The translations under genes were made by a program, and so were the position numbers. DNA of 64,000 nt from Joostella atrarenae. GTDB taxonomy: Bacteria > Bacteroidota > Bacteroidia > Flavobacteriales > Flavobacteriaceae. Within the stretch, counting starts at the first letter, position 1. Every line of letters begins with the position of its first letter. The stretch spans positions 25,966 to 89,965 of the forward strand of contig NZ_JAETXX010000013.1 of the NCBI RefSeq assembly GCF_021764745.1, written 5' to 3'. The notes beneath the pieces were generated by a model that had not been told where the DNA came from, searched no databases, and saw nothing but the letters and a program-made list of their open reading frames with translations. Shown here one piece after another: positions 27,336-36,786 of the stretch.

Positions 27336-28832
27336 TTATTCGTTTAAAGAAACCGATTTTGTACCGTATTTAGATTCTCTTTCTTTTGCTGCTTCTAACC
27401 ACTTTGGAATTAAATTTTCTTTAAACTCTTCTTTCTCTTTTCTAAGAGCATCCATATCTAAGCCTATATATTCTTGAGCTTTTTCTTTACTAGAAATATC
27501 TGGCATATCTACAGGTTCATTATATCCTAATTCAGCTAATAAACGAGCTAATTTAACACGTCCTTCTTGAATTATCGTAAAACCACTACCTAAAACTCTA
27601 GCTGTTTCTACTGGAGAGTGAAATGAAGCTCCATGCGATGCAGCCGCATAATCCCAACGCCATTGTGCATGACGGATATCCATAAGAATATCTTCCATTT
27701 GCTCTTCTGTAGCTCCTAAATCCCATGCTTTTTTTGCTTCCACATGAGCTTTAACTAAGAAACGCTCTAACTTTAATCTGTTTTCAGCTGTTTTCATTTG
27801 ACGTTCGTAAACGTTCAATTTCAACTTATCTGCATCTTCTCTGTGACATACCTGACACGCATTTGATACATTATTTAAAGGCGATTGTATGTGGTGATCT
27901 GTAAATTTTTGTCCCCCTTCACTTTTATATGGCATATGGCAATCTGCACAAGACACACCTCTATCTGCATGCACTCCCGTTACATAAGTTTCATAACCTG
28001 GGTGCTGTGCTTTCAACATTGGTGCGCGACTAAGTTTATGAGTCCAATCTTTAAAACCTATAGAATCATAATATCTCTCCATTGCCTCCACTGTCATCCC
28101 ATTATCCCAAGGGAATTTTAAATATGGAACACCTTCTTTACCAGGTAAATCTTTATCAAAATAATATTCAACATGACATTGTGCACATACTAAAGAGCGC
28201 ATTTCTTGATGCGTTGCATTATTAATATCTTTTCCCATTGCATCAAAAGCCTCTACAAGTGCCGGACGCGTTATTGTCAATTTCATCGTTTCAGAGTCAT
28301 GACAATCAGCACAACCAATAGGATTTACAATTTCTTCTCCTTTGTCTGCCCATTTACCAGCATAAAATTCAGCCACACCCTTTTCATTCATTAATCGAGG
28401 AACATCTGGCCCTTTACAGGTCCAACATGTTGCTGGCATCGGACCATCTCCTTTACCTTTTGGCCCACCTGTTCTCAATATATTTTGGATATCTTCAATA
28501 GCATGTTGATGTCCTCTCCCCTGATTATAGTCTTTAGAAAAACCATAACCAGCCCAAAGCACAACCAAGTTCGTATCTTCTTCAAGCATATCTCGCATTG
28601 CAGATCCACCTTGATAAGACACAAAGCTAGTATCTGCCGTTTGCAAAAACGACTGATATTCTGCAGGATAATTTTTTCCCCATTCTGAATTTCGAGGCTC
28701 ATTTTCGCCAATATCCACTTGAGGAACATATTTATATTTAGCCTCATTTTTCCTATTAACAATACTGGATGCTAATAGCCCTAGTAGAAATACTACTACT
28801 ACTGTAACAATAAATAAAACCCTATTTTTCAT
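27336..28832 (-). CDS. nrfA: Ammonia-forming cytochrome c nitrite reductase, catalytic subunit
   Basis: 498 residues from the ATG giving MKNRVLFIVTVVVVFLLGLL, an uncleaved anchor or signal peptide; the ORF extends 16 codons further without family support. Five haem sites are visible: CWTCK (catalytic haem with lysine ligand, about 134-138), then CADCH, CAQCH, CADCH and CQVCH. CXXCK is diagnostic of NrfA. The enzyme reduces nitrite to ammonium with six electrons in the periplasm, receiving them from NrfH. It lies 28 bases downstream of nrfH and is followed by ccsBA. The haem-lyase partner being in the same operon fits the need to mature the CXXCK site. Confidence 0.96.
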   Translation of the reverse strand: MKNRVLFIVTVVVVFLLGLLASSIVNRKNEAKYKYVPQVDIGENEPRNSEWGKNYPAEYQSFLQTADTSFVSYQGGSAMRDMLEEDTNLVVLWAGYGFSKDYNQGRGHQHAIEDIQNILRTGGPKGKGDGPMPATCWTCKGPDVPRLMNEKGVAEFYAGKWADKGEEIVNPIGCADCHDSETMKLTITRPALVEAFDAMGKDINNATHQEMRSLVCAQCHVEYYFDKDLPGKEGVPYLKFPWDNGMTVEAMERYYDSIGFKDWTHKLSRAPMLKAQHPGYETYVTGVHADRGVSCADCHMPYKSEGGQKFTDHHIQSPLNNVSNACQVCHREDADKLKLNVYERQMKTAENRLKLERFLVKAHVEAKKAWDLGATEEQMEDILMDIRHAQWRWDYAAASHGASFHSPVETARVLGSGFTIIQEGRVKLARLLAELGYNEPVDMPDISSKEKAQEYIGLDMDALRKEKEEFKENLIPKWLEAAKERESKYGTKSVSLNE

Positions 28833-28860
28833 GTCTCGAAGAATTACTATTTTAAAAAAT

Positions 28861-29460
28861 CTACTTGGTTTCCATTTCATCCTGTAACCACAGAGGAATC
28901 ACTGCCTCTTCTGTGTCTGTAGGAATTGGTGCAATATTATTTTTGATCGTTGAAATACCATGAACTGTACCATGAGGCACCTCTTGATGACATGTCCAAC
29001 ATTTTCTATCTGTTCTATTCTGTACATGGTCTGCAATATACCCCTCGTACTTAGTTTGCGTAACTTGCTGTACATGACAGCGGATACAGTTATTTTGAAC
29101 CACTTCTTGAGACTCCTCTCGCATAAACATAACTTCAGGTTCTGCTCTAAGTGTAAAAACAGAAGCATGAAACAATCCATCTTTAGCTTTAAAATAATAT
29201 TTATTGAGAACATTATTGTGAGGTACGTGGCAATCGTTACAAGAAGCCCACTCCCTGTGAGAGCTATGCATCCAACTATTGTATACAGGCGTCATAACAT
29301 GGCAATTTACACACGCCAAAGGATCATCGGACATATAAGATACTAGTTCCGCTTCTTTTGCCATAAATAAACCCAAACCTGTAATTACAGCAATTAAAAA
29401 CACAGCGATCGTTCGCCATCTAGATTTTCTGTTTGGTAATATGTTTTTTCGGAGATTCAC
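28861..29460 (-). CDS. nrfH: Cytochrome c nitrite reductase small subunit, quinol dehydrogenase
   Basis: 199 residues of the NapC/NirT family. One N-terminal membrane anchor (TIAVFLIAVITGLGLFM, about 17-33) is followed by four haem motifs: CVNCH, CNDCH, CIRCH and CWTCH. Apart from the haem sites, HSSHREWASCNDCHVPH is typical of NrfH. It oxidises menaquinol at the membrane and passes electrons to NrfA. The frame begins with GTG; no in-frame ATG lies before the anchor. It heads the nrfHA-ccsBA operon. A palindrome about 100 bases upstream may bind a Crp/Fnr-type regulator. Confidence 0.94.
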   Translation of the reverse strand: MNLRKNILPNRKSRWRTIAVFLIAVITGLGLFMAKEAELVSYMSDDPLACVNCHVMTPVYNSWMHSSHREWASCNDCHVPHNNVLNKYYFKAKDGLFHASVFTLRAEPEVMFMREESQEVVQNNCIRCHVQQVTQTKYEGYIADHVQNRTDRKCWTCHQEVPHGTVHGISTIKNNIAPIPTDTEEAVIPLWLQDEMETK

Positions 29461-29556
29461 TAGTTATAAATTATCAAGTTTATTAATCAGAACTCAAAAA
29501 TTAAATTTAACATCCAACTGTTAAACAAAAGTCATCAATAATATTCTAATACATGC

Positions 29557-29568
29557 TGACAAATGTCA
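29557..29568. promoter_or_regulatory. Candidate Crp/Fnr-family palindrome upstream of nrfH
   Basis: TGACAAATGTCA consists of perfect 5-base arms around AA, about 97 bases before the nrfH start. The spelling resembles half-sites of Crp/Fnr-type activators, which commonly control nitrite reductases, but it is not a canonical FNR box (TTGAT-N4-ATCAA). Confidence 0.35.
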
Positions 29569-29926
29569 TATTAGAAGATTGATTTTTATCGTATTATAAT
29601 ATGACTACATCATTTTATAAACTCATGTTTTTAAAGCATAGAAAAAACAATTATACGCTCAACATAATATTCGATATATACTCACTACTTAAAAGAACCT
29701 CCTTTTTTTACTGAAGAACTTTTTACCCGTAAAGCATTCATGCCTAACTTATTATAAATATAATTAATAAAAACACACAAGACAAAGAAATTTTTCTCAA
29801 CAGTAATTTATATGAAAATAATAGTTACTGATACGATAATATATACATTCCATAAAATGGAAACACTTTTTGGAGGCTATTCCTTCAAATTATAATTAAC
29901 AGGAAACTAAAACATATCAAGAAAGA

Positions 29927-29970
29927 AAAAACCTCGAAAGATACTTAAATAAGTAAACTTCGAGGTTTTG
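29927..29970 (-). terminator. Terminator of nrdJ
   Basis: Stem AAAACCTCGAA / TTCGAGGTTTT with an inner ACTT/AAGT pairing lies about 30-70 bases past the nrdJ stop. Its spelling is strikingly close to the hairpin at 24023-24055. Confidence 0.75.
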
Positions 29971-29998
29971 TGTAAAATATTACTAGAGTCTTAAAGAT

Positions 29999-32551
29999 CT
30001 ATCCGCATTTAGAAGAACCACAATCTTTACATGTTAAGCATCCTTCTTGGTACACTAAATTACTTCCTTCGCAATTGCTACACTTCTGCCCTTTTGCTGC
30101 TGTTCCATCAACTACAAAACGCTTTAAAGCTCTTGCTACACCATTTTTCCATGTGTTTATAGATTCAGAATCCAATTGTAAGCTATTAATTAAGTTTACA
30201 ACTCTATCTATTTCCATTCCATGGCGAAGTGTACTAGAAATTAATTTAGCATAATTCCAGAATTCAGGATTAAATTTATGCGACAACCCTTCAATTGTAG
30301 TTTTATATCCTCTCTTATTCTGATATTGAAAATCGTAACGCGAAGTTCCGTCTTCATTTCTATTTTTTATAATTACACCATCTTCAACCCAACGCGGAAT
30401 TAATATTCCATCTTCATCATCTGCAAGACCCGTAAATATCTCATAAGGCATTCCATCGATTAAACCGATAAAAGCGATCCACTTCTCCTTACTATTCTGA
30501 AAACGTACTACATCCGCTTGTAAAACTTGAGGACGTTTTGTTGTTAGTTCTTTCTTTTCTGAAGTTTCTTCCTCTTTCTTTTCATCATTAGAGATTAAAA
30601 CGCCACTACGAGAACCGTCACGATATACTGTAACCCCTTTACATCCTACTTTCCATGCTTCTAAGTACAGTTGTCCTACTAATTCTTCTGTAGCATCATT
30701 CGGCAAGTTGATTGTCACACTAATAGAGTGATCGATCCATTTTTGCACAGCCCCTTGTAATTGTACTTTACTCATCCAATCTACGTCATTGGAAGTTGCT
30801 TTATAGTAAGGTGATTTTTTTATTAACTCGTCTATTTCTTGCTGACTATAATTTTTTGTAGTGTCAATACCTTGAACGGTCATCCATTCTTTAAAACGGT
30901 GATGAAAAACTACATATTCTTCCCAAGCATCTCCTAGTTCATCCGTAAAATCAACACGCACATTTTTATCATTAGGATTTACTTTTCTTCTTCTTTTATA
31001 TACAGGAAGGAAAACAGGTTCGATTCCAGAAGTTGTTTGCGTCATCAAACTAGTAGTTCCAGTTGGAGCAATCGTTAGCAACGCTATATTTCTACGTCCG
31101 TATTCTAGCATTTCGTAATACAACTTATCGTCTGCTTCTTTTAAACGAAGGATAAAAGGATTGTCTTTTTCTCTGTCTGCATCAAAAATGCTAAAAGCAC
31201 CACGCTCTTTTGCCATTTCTACAGATGCACGATACGCTGATAAAGCTATTGTTTTATGCACTTCGATAGAAAATTCATTTGCTTTTTCTGTTCCATATCT
31301 AAAACCAAGTGCTGCCAACATATCCCCTTCAGCAGTAATCCCAACTCCTGTTCTTCTTCCTTCGTAAGCTTTTTTACGGATATTAAGCCATAAGTTTTTT
31401 TCTACCAATTTAACCTCATCACTCTCTGGATCAGCTTCAATTTTAGCTAAAATATTATCGATCTTTTCTAACTCCAAATCAATAATATCATCCATTATAC
31501 GCTGTGCATAAGCAACATGTTTTTTAAATAATTCGAAGTTAAAACTTGCCTTATCTGTAAAAGGATTCTCTACGTAAGAATATAAGTTGATCGCCAAAAG
31601 ACGACAAGAGTCATAAGGACAAAGAGGAATCTCACCACATGGATTTGTAGAAACAGTTTTATACCCTAAATCTGCATAACAATCTGGCACAGACTCTCTA
31701 GAAATAGTGTCCCAGAATAAAATTCCTGGCTCCGCAGATTTCCATGCATTGTGTACTATTTTGCTCCAAAGTTTAGAAGCTTCAATCTCCTTTGTTACTT
31801 TAGGATTTTCACTCTGTACTGGATATTTCTGTGTGTAAATAGATTCTGCCTCTACAGATTTCATAAAATCATCATCTATTCTTACGGAAACATTCGCTCC
31901 AGTAACTTTACCTTGCTCCATTTTAGCATCTATAAAATCTTCGGCATCTGGATGGTTTATAGAAACAGAAAGCATCAAAGCTCCTCGACGACCATCTTGA
32001 GCTACCTCTCTTGTAGAATTAGAATAACGCTCCATAAAAGGTACTATTCCAGTAGATGTTAATGCAGAATTTTTAACATCAGAACCCTTTGGACGGATAT
32101 GAGATAAATCGTGACCTACTCCTCCTCGGCGCTTCATCAATTGCACCTGTTCTTGGTCTATTTTCATAACTCCTCCATAAGAATCCGAATTCCCTTCATT
32201 ACCAATTACAAAACAATTTGATAAAGAACCTACTTGGTATGGATTCCCAATTCCAGCCATCGGACTTCCCTGAGGAACGATATATTTAAAATCTTTGATT
32301 AAATCAAAAACCTCCTCTTCTGTCAAAGAGTTTGGATATTTCTTCTCTATTCTCGCAATCTCCTTTGCAATTCTCGCATGCATATCATTTGGAGTAGACT
32401 CATAGATATTCCCTTGCGAGTCTTTTAAGGCATATTTATTAACCCAAACTGTAGCCGCTAAGTCATCCCCTTTAAAATACTCCAAGGACGCTTTAATTGC
32501 CTCTTCTTGAGTATATGTCTTTTTTACGTTAGAAGTTTCGATTTTCTGCAT
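29999..32551 (-). CDS. nrdJ: Adenosylcobalamin-dependent (class II) ribonucleotide reductase
   Basis: 850 residues from the ATG giving MQKIETSNVKKTYTQEEAIK; 16 upstream codons are not family-like. Core motifs are GSLSNCFV (first active-site cysteine), the specific region MKRRGGVGHDLSHIRPKGS, NPCGEIPL with the radical cysteine and glutamate, and APTGTTSLMT. A C-terminal zinc-ribbon-like end carries CSNCEGSNLV, CLTCKDCGSSKCG. It makes deoxyribonucleotides in the cytoplasm using B12 rather than oxygen, useful under low oxygen. No nrdB-like partner adjoins it. It is monocistronic with its own terminator. Confidence 0.93.
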   Translation of the reverse strand: MQKIETSNVKKTYTQEEAIKASLEYFKGDDLAATVWVNKYALKDSQGNIYESTPNDMHARIAKEIARIEKKYPNSLTEEEVFDLIKDFKYIVPQGSPMAGIGNPYQVGSLSNCFVIGNEGNSDSYGGVMKIDQEQVQLMKRRGGVGHDLSHIRPKGSDVKNSALTSTGIVPFMERYSNSTREVAQDGRRGALMLSVSINHPDAEDFIDAKMEQGKVTGANVSVRIDDDFMKSVEAESIYTQKYPVQSENPKVTKEIEASKLWSKIVHNAWKSAEPGILFWDTISRESVPDCYADLGYKTVSTNPCGEIPLCPYDSCRLLAINLYSYVENPFTDKASFNFELFKKHVAYAQRIMDDIIDLELEKIDNILAKIEADPESDEVKLVEKNLWLNIRKKAYEGRRTGVGITAEGDMLAALGFRYGTEKANEFSIEVHKTIALSAYRASVEMAKERGAFSIFDADREKDNPFILRLKEADDKLYYEMLEYGRRNIALLTIAPTGTTSLMTQTTSGIEPVFLPVYKRRRKVNPNDKNVRVDFTDELGDAWEEYVVFHHRFKEWMTVQGIDTTKNYSQQEIDELIKKSPYYKATSNDVDWMSKVQLQGAVQKWIDHSISVTINLPNDATEELVGQLYLEAWKVGCKGVTVYRDGSRSGVLISNDEKKEEETSEKKELTTKRPQVLQADVVRFQNSKEKWIAFIGLIDGMPYEIFTGLADDEDGILIPRWVEDGVIIKNRNEDGTSRYDFQYQNKRGYKTTIEGLSHKFNPEFWNYAKLISSTLRHGMEIDRVVNLINSLQLDSESINTWKNGVARALKRFVVDGTAAKGQKCSNCEGSNLVYQEGCLTCKDCGSSKCG

Positions 32552-33026
32552 TTTTTTTGATGATTTAATATGGATAAGTAATGGCGCAAAGCTAACCAAA
32601 ATTAAAATATAAATTAAAATTATTTTTAAAAAGTGAACAAGAAATAAACGATAAACGATTGATTGTTAGTTGCTTAATAAATTACTAACAACAAAAAGTT
32701 CACAACTTATGATCTTTTAACAAGAATAATCCTGAAAAAGTAAGTTGTTTTTATTAATTTATTGGAGGTCTTTTCTGAATAAGAATTTTTTAAACTTTTG
32801 TAGTAAAAATTATTGATTTCTGATGGATTTTGCCATTAAAAACAAAACACAATATAAAGCTAAATAGATCTCAATACTTGCCGAACAAAAACTATAGATA
32901 CGGATTTATAAATTTTTCATGCGAAATAAAACTTTCACAATAAATGTCTATTAGTTTTCAAATGAATTAAAAACTAAATACATCCTGAAACTACTTCAGC
33001 AACAAATAAAGATATCCGACTAAATA
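32552..33026. other. Intergenic region upstream of nrdJ
   Basis: 475 A+T-rich bases between the purM stop and the nrdJ start. No ORF, cobalamin riboswitch or NrdR-box pair was seen. One inverted repeat (32663-32691) is listed separately. purM must end here too, but no clear terminator was found. Confidence 0.45.
32663..32691. promoter_or_regulatory. Inverted repeat upstream of nrdJ
   Basis: Arms TTGTTAGT and ACTAACAA are perfect 8-base complements separated by 13 bases, about 110 bases before the nrdJ start. The spacing fits a dimeric regulator site. The core TTAGT/ACTAA also recalls the BlaI-like arms at 38921-38966, though this may be chance in A+T-rich DNA. Confidence 0.25.
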
Positions 33027-34205
33027 TTAATATTCAAAAGTTCCGTATTCACTAGTAATTGTAAGTTTTTTACTTTCTGATGCTTCAACGCGACCAATAA
33101 TCTGAGCATCTACATTGAAAGATTTTGAAACTTCTATAATATCTTGAGCAACACGCTCATCTAGATAAAGTTCCATACGGTGCCCACAATTAAACACTTG
33201 ATACATTTCCTTCCATGAAGTTTTAGACTGTTCTTGTATCAATTTAAAAAGTGGTGGCACTTCAAATAAATTATCTTTTACTACATGAACATTATCTACA
33301 AAGTGAAGTACTTTTGTTTGCGCACCTCCACTACAATGAACCATTCCGTTTATCTCTTCTGAAGAATATTTTGAAAGTAACTTCTGAATAATCGGCGCAT
33401 AGGTTCTTGTTGGAGAAAGCACCAACTTCCCAGCATCGATTGGAGAATTTTCCACTGCATCAGTTAACTTTACATTTCCAGAATATACCAAATCTGAAGG
33501 TACCGCATGATCAAAACTCTCAGGGAATTTTTCAGCTAAATACTTTTCGAAAACGTCATGACGTGCAGAAGTAAGTCCGTTACTCCCCATTCCTCCGTTA
33601 TATTCGGTCTCGTAAGTTGCTTGACCAAAAGAAGCCAAACCAACAATTACATTTCCTGGTTTTATATTTGCATTATCAATAACATCGCTACGCTTCATAC
33701 GAGCAGTTACAGTAGAATCTACAATAATGGTACGCACTAAATCTCCAACATCGGCAGTTTCACCTCCTGTAGAATGAATTTCTACACCAAACTTTTTAAG
33801 CTCAGCAATCAATTCTTCAGTTCCATTAATAATTGCTGAAATTACTTCTCCAGGAATTACGTTTTTATTTCTTCCGATAGTAGATGAAAGCATAATATTT
33901 TGAGTTGCTCCCACACAAAGAAGATCATCTAAATTCATTATCAATGCATCTTGAGCAATCCCTTTCCACACGGAAACATCTCCAGTTTCCTTCCAATACA
34001 TATATGCTAAAGACGATTTTGTACCAGCTCCATCAGCATGCATTATTATACAGTGATCCTCGCTCCCAGTAAGATGATCGGGTACGATTTTACAAAAGGC
34101 TTTTGGAAACAATCCTTTATCTACATTTTTTATAGCGTTATGAACATCTTCTTTTGATGCCGAAACACCTCTTTGTGCATACCTTTTGCTTATCTCTGAA
34201 CTCAT
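33027..34205 (-). CDS. purM: Phosphoribosylformylglycinamidine cyclo-ligase (AIR synthase)
   Basis: 392 residues from the ATG giving MSSEISKRYAQRGVSASKED; 14 upstream codons look noncoding. It is longer than the usual ~345 but matches the Bacteroidota form. Motifs include HADGAGTKSSLAYMYWKETG (ATP/substrate loop), ALIMNLDDLLCVGA, and STGGETADVGDLVR. It closes the imidazole ring of AIR with ATP, step five of purine synthesis, in the cytoplasm. Some databases label this form AIR-synthase-related. Monocistronic by spacing. Confidence 0.9.
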   Translation of the reverse strand: MSSEISKRYAQRGVSASKEDVHNAIKNVDKGLFPKAFCKIVPDHLTGSEDHCIIMHADGAGTKSSLAYMYWKETGDVSVWKGIAQDALIMNLDDLLCVGATQNIMLSSTIGRNKNVIPGEVISAIINGTEELIAELKKFGVEIHSTGGETADVGDLVRTIIVDSTVTARMKRSDVIDNANIKPGNVIVGLASFGQATYETEYNGGMGSNGLTSARHDVFEKYLAEKFPESFDHAVPSDLVYSGNVKLTDAVENSPIDAGKLVLSPTRTYAPIIQKLLSKYSSEEINGMVHCSGGAQTKVLHFVDNVHVVKDNLFEVPPLFKLIQEQSKTSWKEMYQVFNCGHRMELYLDERVAQDIIEVSKSFNVDAQIIGRVEASESKKLTITSEYGTFEY

Positions 34206-34316
34206 GTACCAATGTTTTGTGCAAAAATAGCCATAAATAAAAAGCACACAAACAAAAGTTGTATGCTTATTTCTTAGAATATTAATTTTAGTTATTTTAC
34301 AAAAGCTAAGCGCCTC

Positions 34317-36503
34317 TTATTTAGTAAAAAGTAACTCTCTATATTTTGTGAGCGGCCAGATATTATCATCTACTAAAAGCTCTAACTTATCACAATGGTA
34401 ACGGATTTGCTCAAAATAAGGCAACACCTTATTACAATACGCTTCTGCTTTTAACTGCGCTTTTTCTAATTTATTAGCACTCTTACGCTCTTCGATCATA
34501 AATTTTACTTTCGAATTTATTTCAGAAATATGATTCGAAATCTCTTCAATAAGATCTATTTGCTCAGGCGCAAGCTTTTTAAAGTCACTTCCAAAGACTT
34601 CTTTTAGTCCTTTTACATTCTGAATTAATGTATTTTGATATTTAATAGCTGTTGGAATTACATGATTTCTTGCAATATCTCCCAATACACGCCCTTCTAT
34701 TTGGATTTTGTGTGCATATTCCTCTAATTCTATCTCTTGGCGAGCTATTATTTCCACAGAGTTCATCACTCCCATTTCTTCATAAAGATCGATTGCCTTT
34801 TTTGAAACGACAGCTTTTAATGCCTGAGGCGTATTCTTACTATTACTAAGTCCGCGTTTCTCAGCCTCCTTTTCCCATGCCAAGCTATATCCATCTCCCT
34901 CAAAACGAATCTTTTTTGAAGCTTTAATATATTCTCTCAATACATTAAAAATAGCTTCATCCTTTTTAAGGTTCTTCTTTTCTATCAACTCATCAACTTC
35001 ATTTTTAAATTCTTTTAACTGCTTAGCAACAATTGTATTTAAAACAGTCATTGGCTTAGCGCAATTCGATTTAGAACCTACAGCTCTAAATTCAAATTTA
35101 TTCCCCGTGAAAGCAAAAGAAGAAGTTCTATTTCTATCTGTATTATCTAAAAGTATCTCTGGAATTTTCCCTACTACATTTAACTTTAAATCTGTTTTTT
35201 CTTGAGGAGAAAGTTTCCCTTTAGAAACGTCTTCTAACTCATCTAAAACCTTCGTTAATTGTGAACCAATAAAAACTGAAATCACAGATGGAGGTGCCTC
35301 GCCAGCCCCCAAACGATGATCGTTAGTGGCAGAGGCAACAGAAGCACGAATGAGGTCTTCATTATCATGCACCGCCTTAATTGTATTTATAAAAAAGGTT
35401 AAAAACTGAAGGTTCTTTGTTGGTGTAGTTCCTGGACTTAAAAGATTAGTTCCATTATTTGTTGCTAAAGACCAGTTATTATGCTTTCCAGAGCCATTTA
35501 CACCTACAAAAGGTTTTTCATGGAAAAGGACTTTAAAATTATGTTTATCAGCAGTTTTATCCATCAAATCCATTAATAATGAATTATGATCTACCGCTAA
35601 ATTAGCCTCTTCAAAAAGCGGCGCTAATTCGAATTGATTTGGAGCAACTTCATTATGACGCGTTTTTACTGGGATTCCCAATTTCACACAATCATTTTCC
35701 AATTCTCTCATAAAATTAAGAACCCTATCTGGAATAGAGCCAAAATAATGATCGTCTAACTGTTGTCCTTTTGCTGGCGAATGACCTAAAAGAGTCCTTC
35801 CTGCCAAAACAATATCTGGTCGAGAATATGCCAATGCCTTATCGATTAAGAAATACTCCTGCTCCCAACCCAAAGTAGCATTCACTTTAGAGACACTTTT
35901 ATCAAAATAACGAGCTACTTCTGTAGCAGCATTATCTACTGCTTGCAAAGCCCTTAAAAGTGGCGCTTTATTATCTAAAGCTTCCCCTGTATACGACACA
36001 AAAACAGTAGGAATACACAAAGTTGTACCATAAACAAAGGCTGGAGATGTTGGATCCCAAGCGGTATATCCTCGAGCTTCAAAGGTATTTCTAATCCCCC
36101 CATGAGGAAAACTAGAGGCATCTGGTTCCTGCTGTACTAATTGGTGTCCACCAAATTTCTCTACAGCTTGAGAATTATTTATAGGTTCAAAGAAAGAATC
36201 GTGCTTTTCTGCTGTTGCTCCAGTTAATGGCTGAAACCAATGTGTATAATGAGTAGCTCCTTTGGTAATTGCCCAATTTTTCATTGCAGAAGCAATTTCA
36301 TCAGCCAATTTCCTGTCAATCTTCATTCCGCCCTCTATTGCAGACATCACGCTTTTAAATGCCTCATTAGACATTACTTGCCTCATGACCAATTCATTAA
36401 AAACGTTCGCTCCAAAAATCTCAGAACGTTTTCCTGTTACATCAATAGGCAATGGTTTCCTATCAAATGTTTTATTAACTGCCTTAAACCTAATTGTTGA
36501 CAT
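34317..36503 (-). CDS. glnN: Glutamine synthetase type III
   Basis: 728 residues, the size of GSIII (about 75-83 kDa subunit). Diagnostic stretches include NTFEARGYTAWDPTSPAFVY, GWEQEYFLIDKALAYSRPDI, RHNEVAPNQFELAPLFEEAN, NGSGKHNNWSL and FRAVGSKSNCAKPMTVLNT. It condenses ammonium with glutamate using ATP. The start ATG faces the GSII gene across a 283-base divergent gap, so the two may share nitrogen control. GSIII is the usual Bacteroidota enzyme. Confidence 0.96.
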   Translation of the reverse strand: MSTIRFKAVNKTFDRKPLPIDVTGKRSEIFGANVFNELVMRQVMSNEAFKSVMSAIEGGMKIDRKLADEIASAMKNWAITKGATHYTHWFQPLTGATAEKHDSFFEPINNSQAVEKFGGHQLVQQEPDASSFPHGGIRNTFEARGYTAWDPTSPAFVYGTTLCIPTVFVSYTGEALDNKAPLLRALQAVDNAATEVARYFDKSVSKVNATLGWEQEYFLIDKALAYSRPDIVLAGRTLLGHSPAKGQQLDDHYFGSIPDRVLNFMRELENDCVKLGIPVKTRHNEVAPNQFELAPLFEEANLAVDHNSLLMDLMDKTADKHNFKVLFHEKPFVGVNGSGKHNNWSLATNNGTNLLSPGTTPTKNLQFLTFFINTIKAVHDNEDLIRASVASATNDHRLGAGEAPPSVISVFIGSQLTKVLDELEDVSKGKLSPQEKTDLKLNVVGKIPEILLDNTDRNRTSSFAFTGNKFEFRAVGSKSNCAKPMTVLNTIVAKQLKEFKNEVDELIEKKNLKKDEAIFNVLREYIKASKKIRFEGDGYSLAWEKEAEKRGLSNSKNTPQALKAVVSKKAIDLYEEMGVMNSVEIIARQEIELEEYAHKIQIEGRVLGDIARNHVIPTAIKYQNTLIQNVKGLKEVFGSDFKKLAPEQIDLIEEISNHISEINSKVKFMIEERKSANKLEKAQLKAEAYCNKVLPYFEQIRYHCDKLELLVDDNIWPLTKYRELLFTK

Positions 36504-36741
36504 ATAGTATCGTTATAAAAAAGTTGATTTTAAATCCTAAATGTTTTATTAATAACAAAAAAAATAATTCCGCTTCAATATAAATATCTCTACGTAAAAA
36601 ATATATTAAATTATCATTAACAAATTTCGGTAAATTTACATAAAAAAGAAAATACCCCCTCTAAAAATAGGGCATTAATAAAAATAACAAACTTTTATCA
36701 AAAACACCCCTTCCTTTTTCGGTATACGAAACAAAATATCA

Positions 36742-36749
36742 TATTTTTG
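36742..36749 (+). promoter_or_regulatory. Candidate -7 element for the GSII gene
   Basis: TATTTTTG matches the flavobacterial -7 consensus TAnnTTTG and lies about 38 bases before the ATG. No exact TTG is found at the -33 position (nearest is TTC/TTT), so it is weak evidence. Confidence 0.35.
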
Positions 36750-36786
36750 TCTACGAGTAAAGTTCAATTAAAAATTATTATACACA

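Larger units (their letters stand above)
29461..29998. other. Regulatory gap between nrdJ end and nrfH start
   Basis: About 540 bases with no believable ORF. It contains the nrfH promoter region, with the palindrome at 29557-29568, and the nrdJ terminator at 29927-29970. The remainder is A+T-rich DNA in which I see nothing specific. Confidence 0.5.

Noticed and set aside
28475..28762. Several out-of-frame ORFs of 60-130 codons inside nrfA, nrfH, ccsBA and other genes
   Set aside because: They lie wholly within strongly recognised genes, on the opposite strand or another frame, and lack family features.
32552..33026. Cobalamin riboswitch upstream of nrdJ
   Set aside because: None of the conserved B12-box strands could be found in the gap. 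The same holds for the icmF upstream region.
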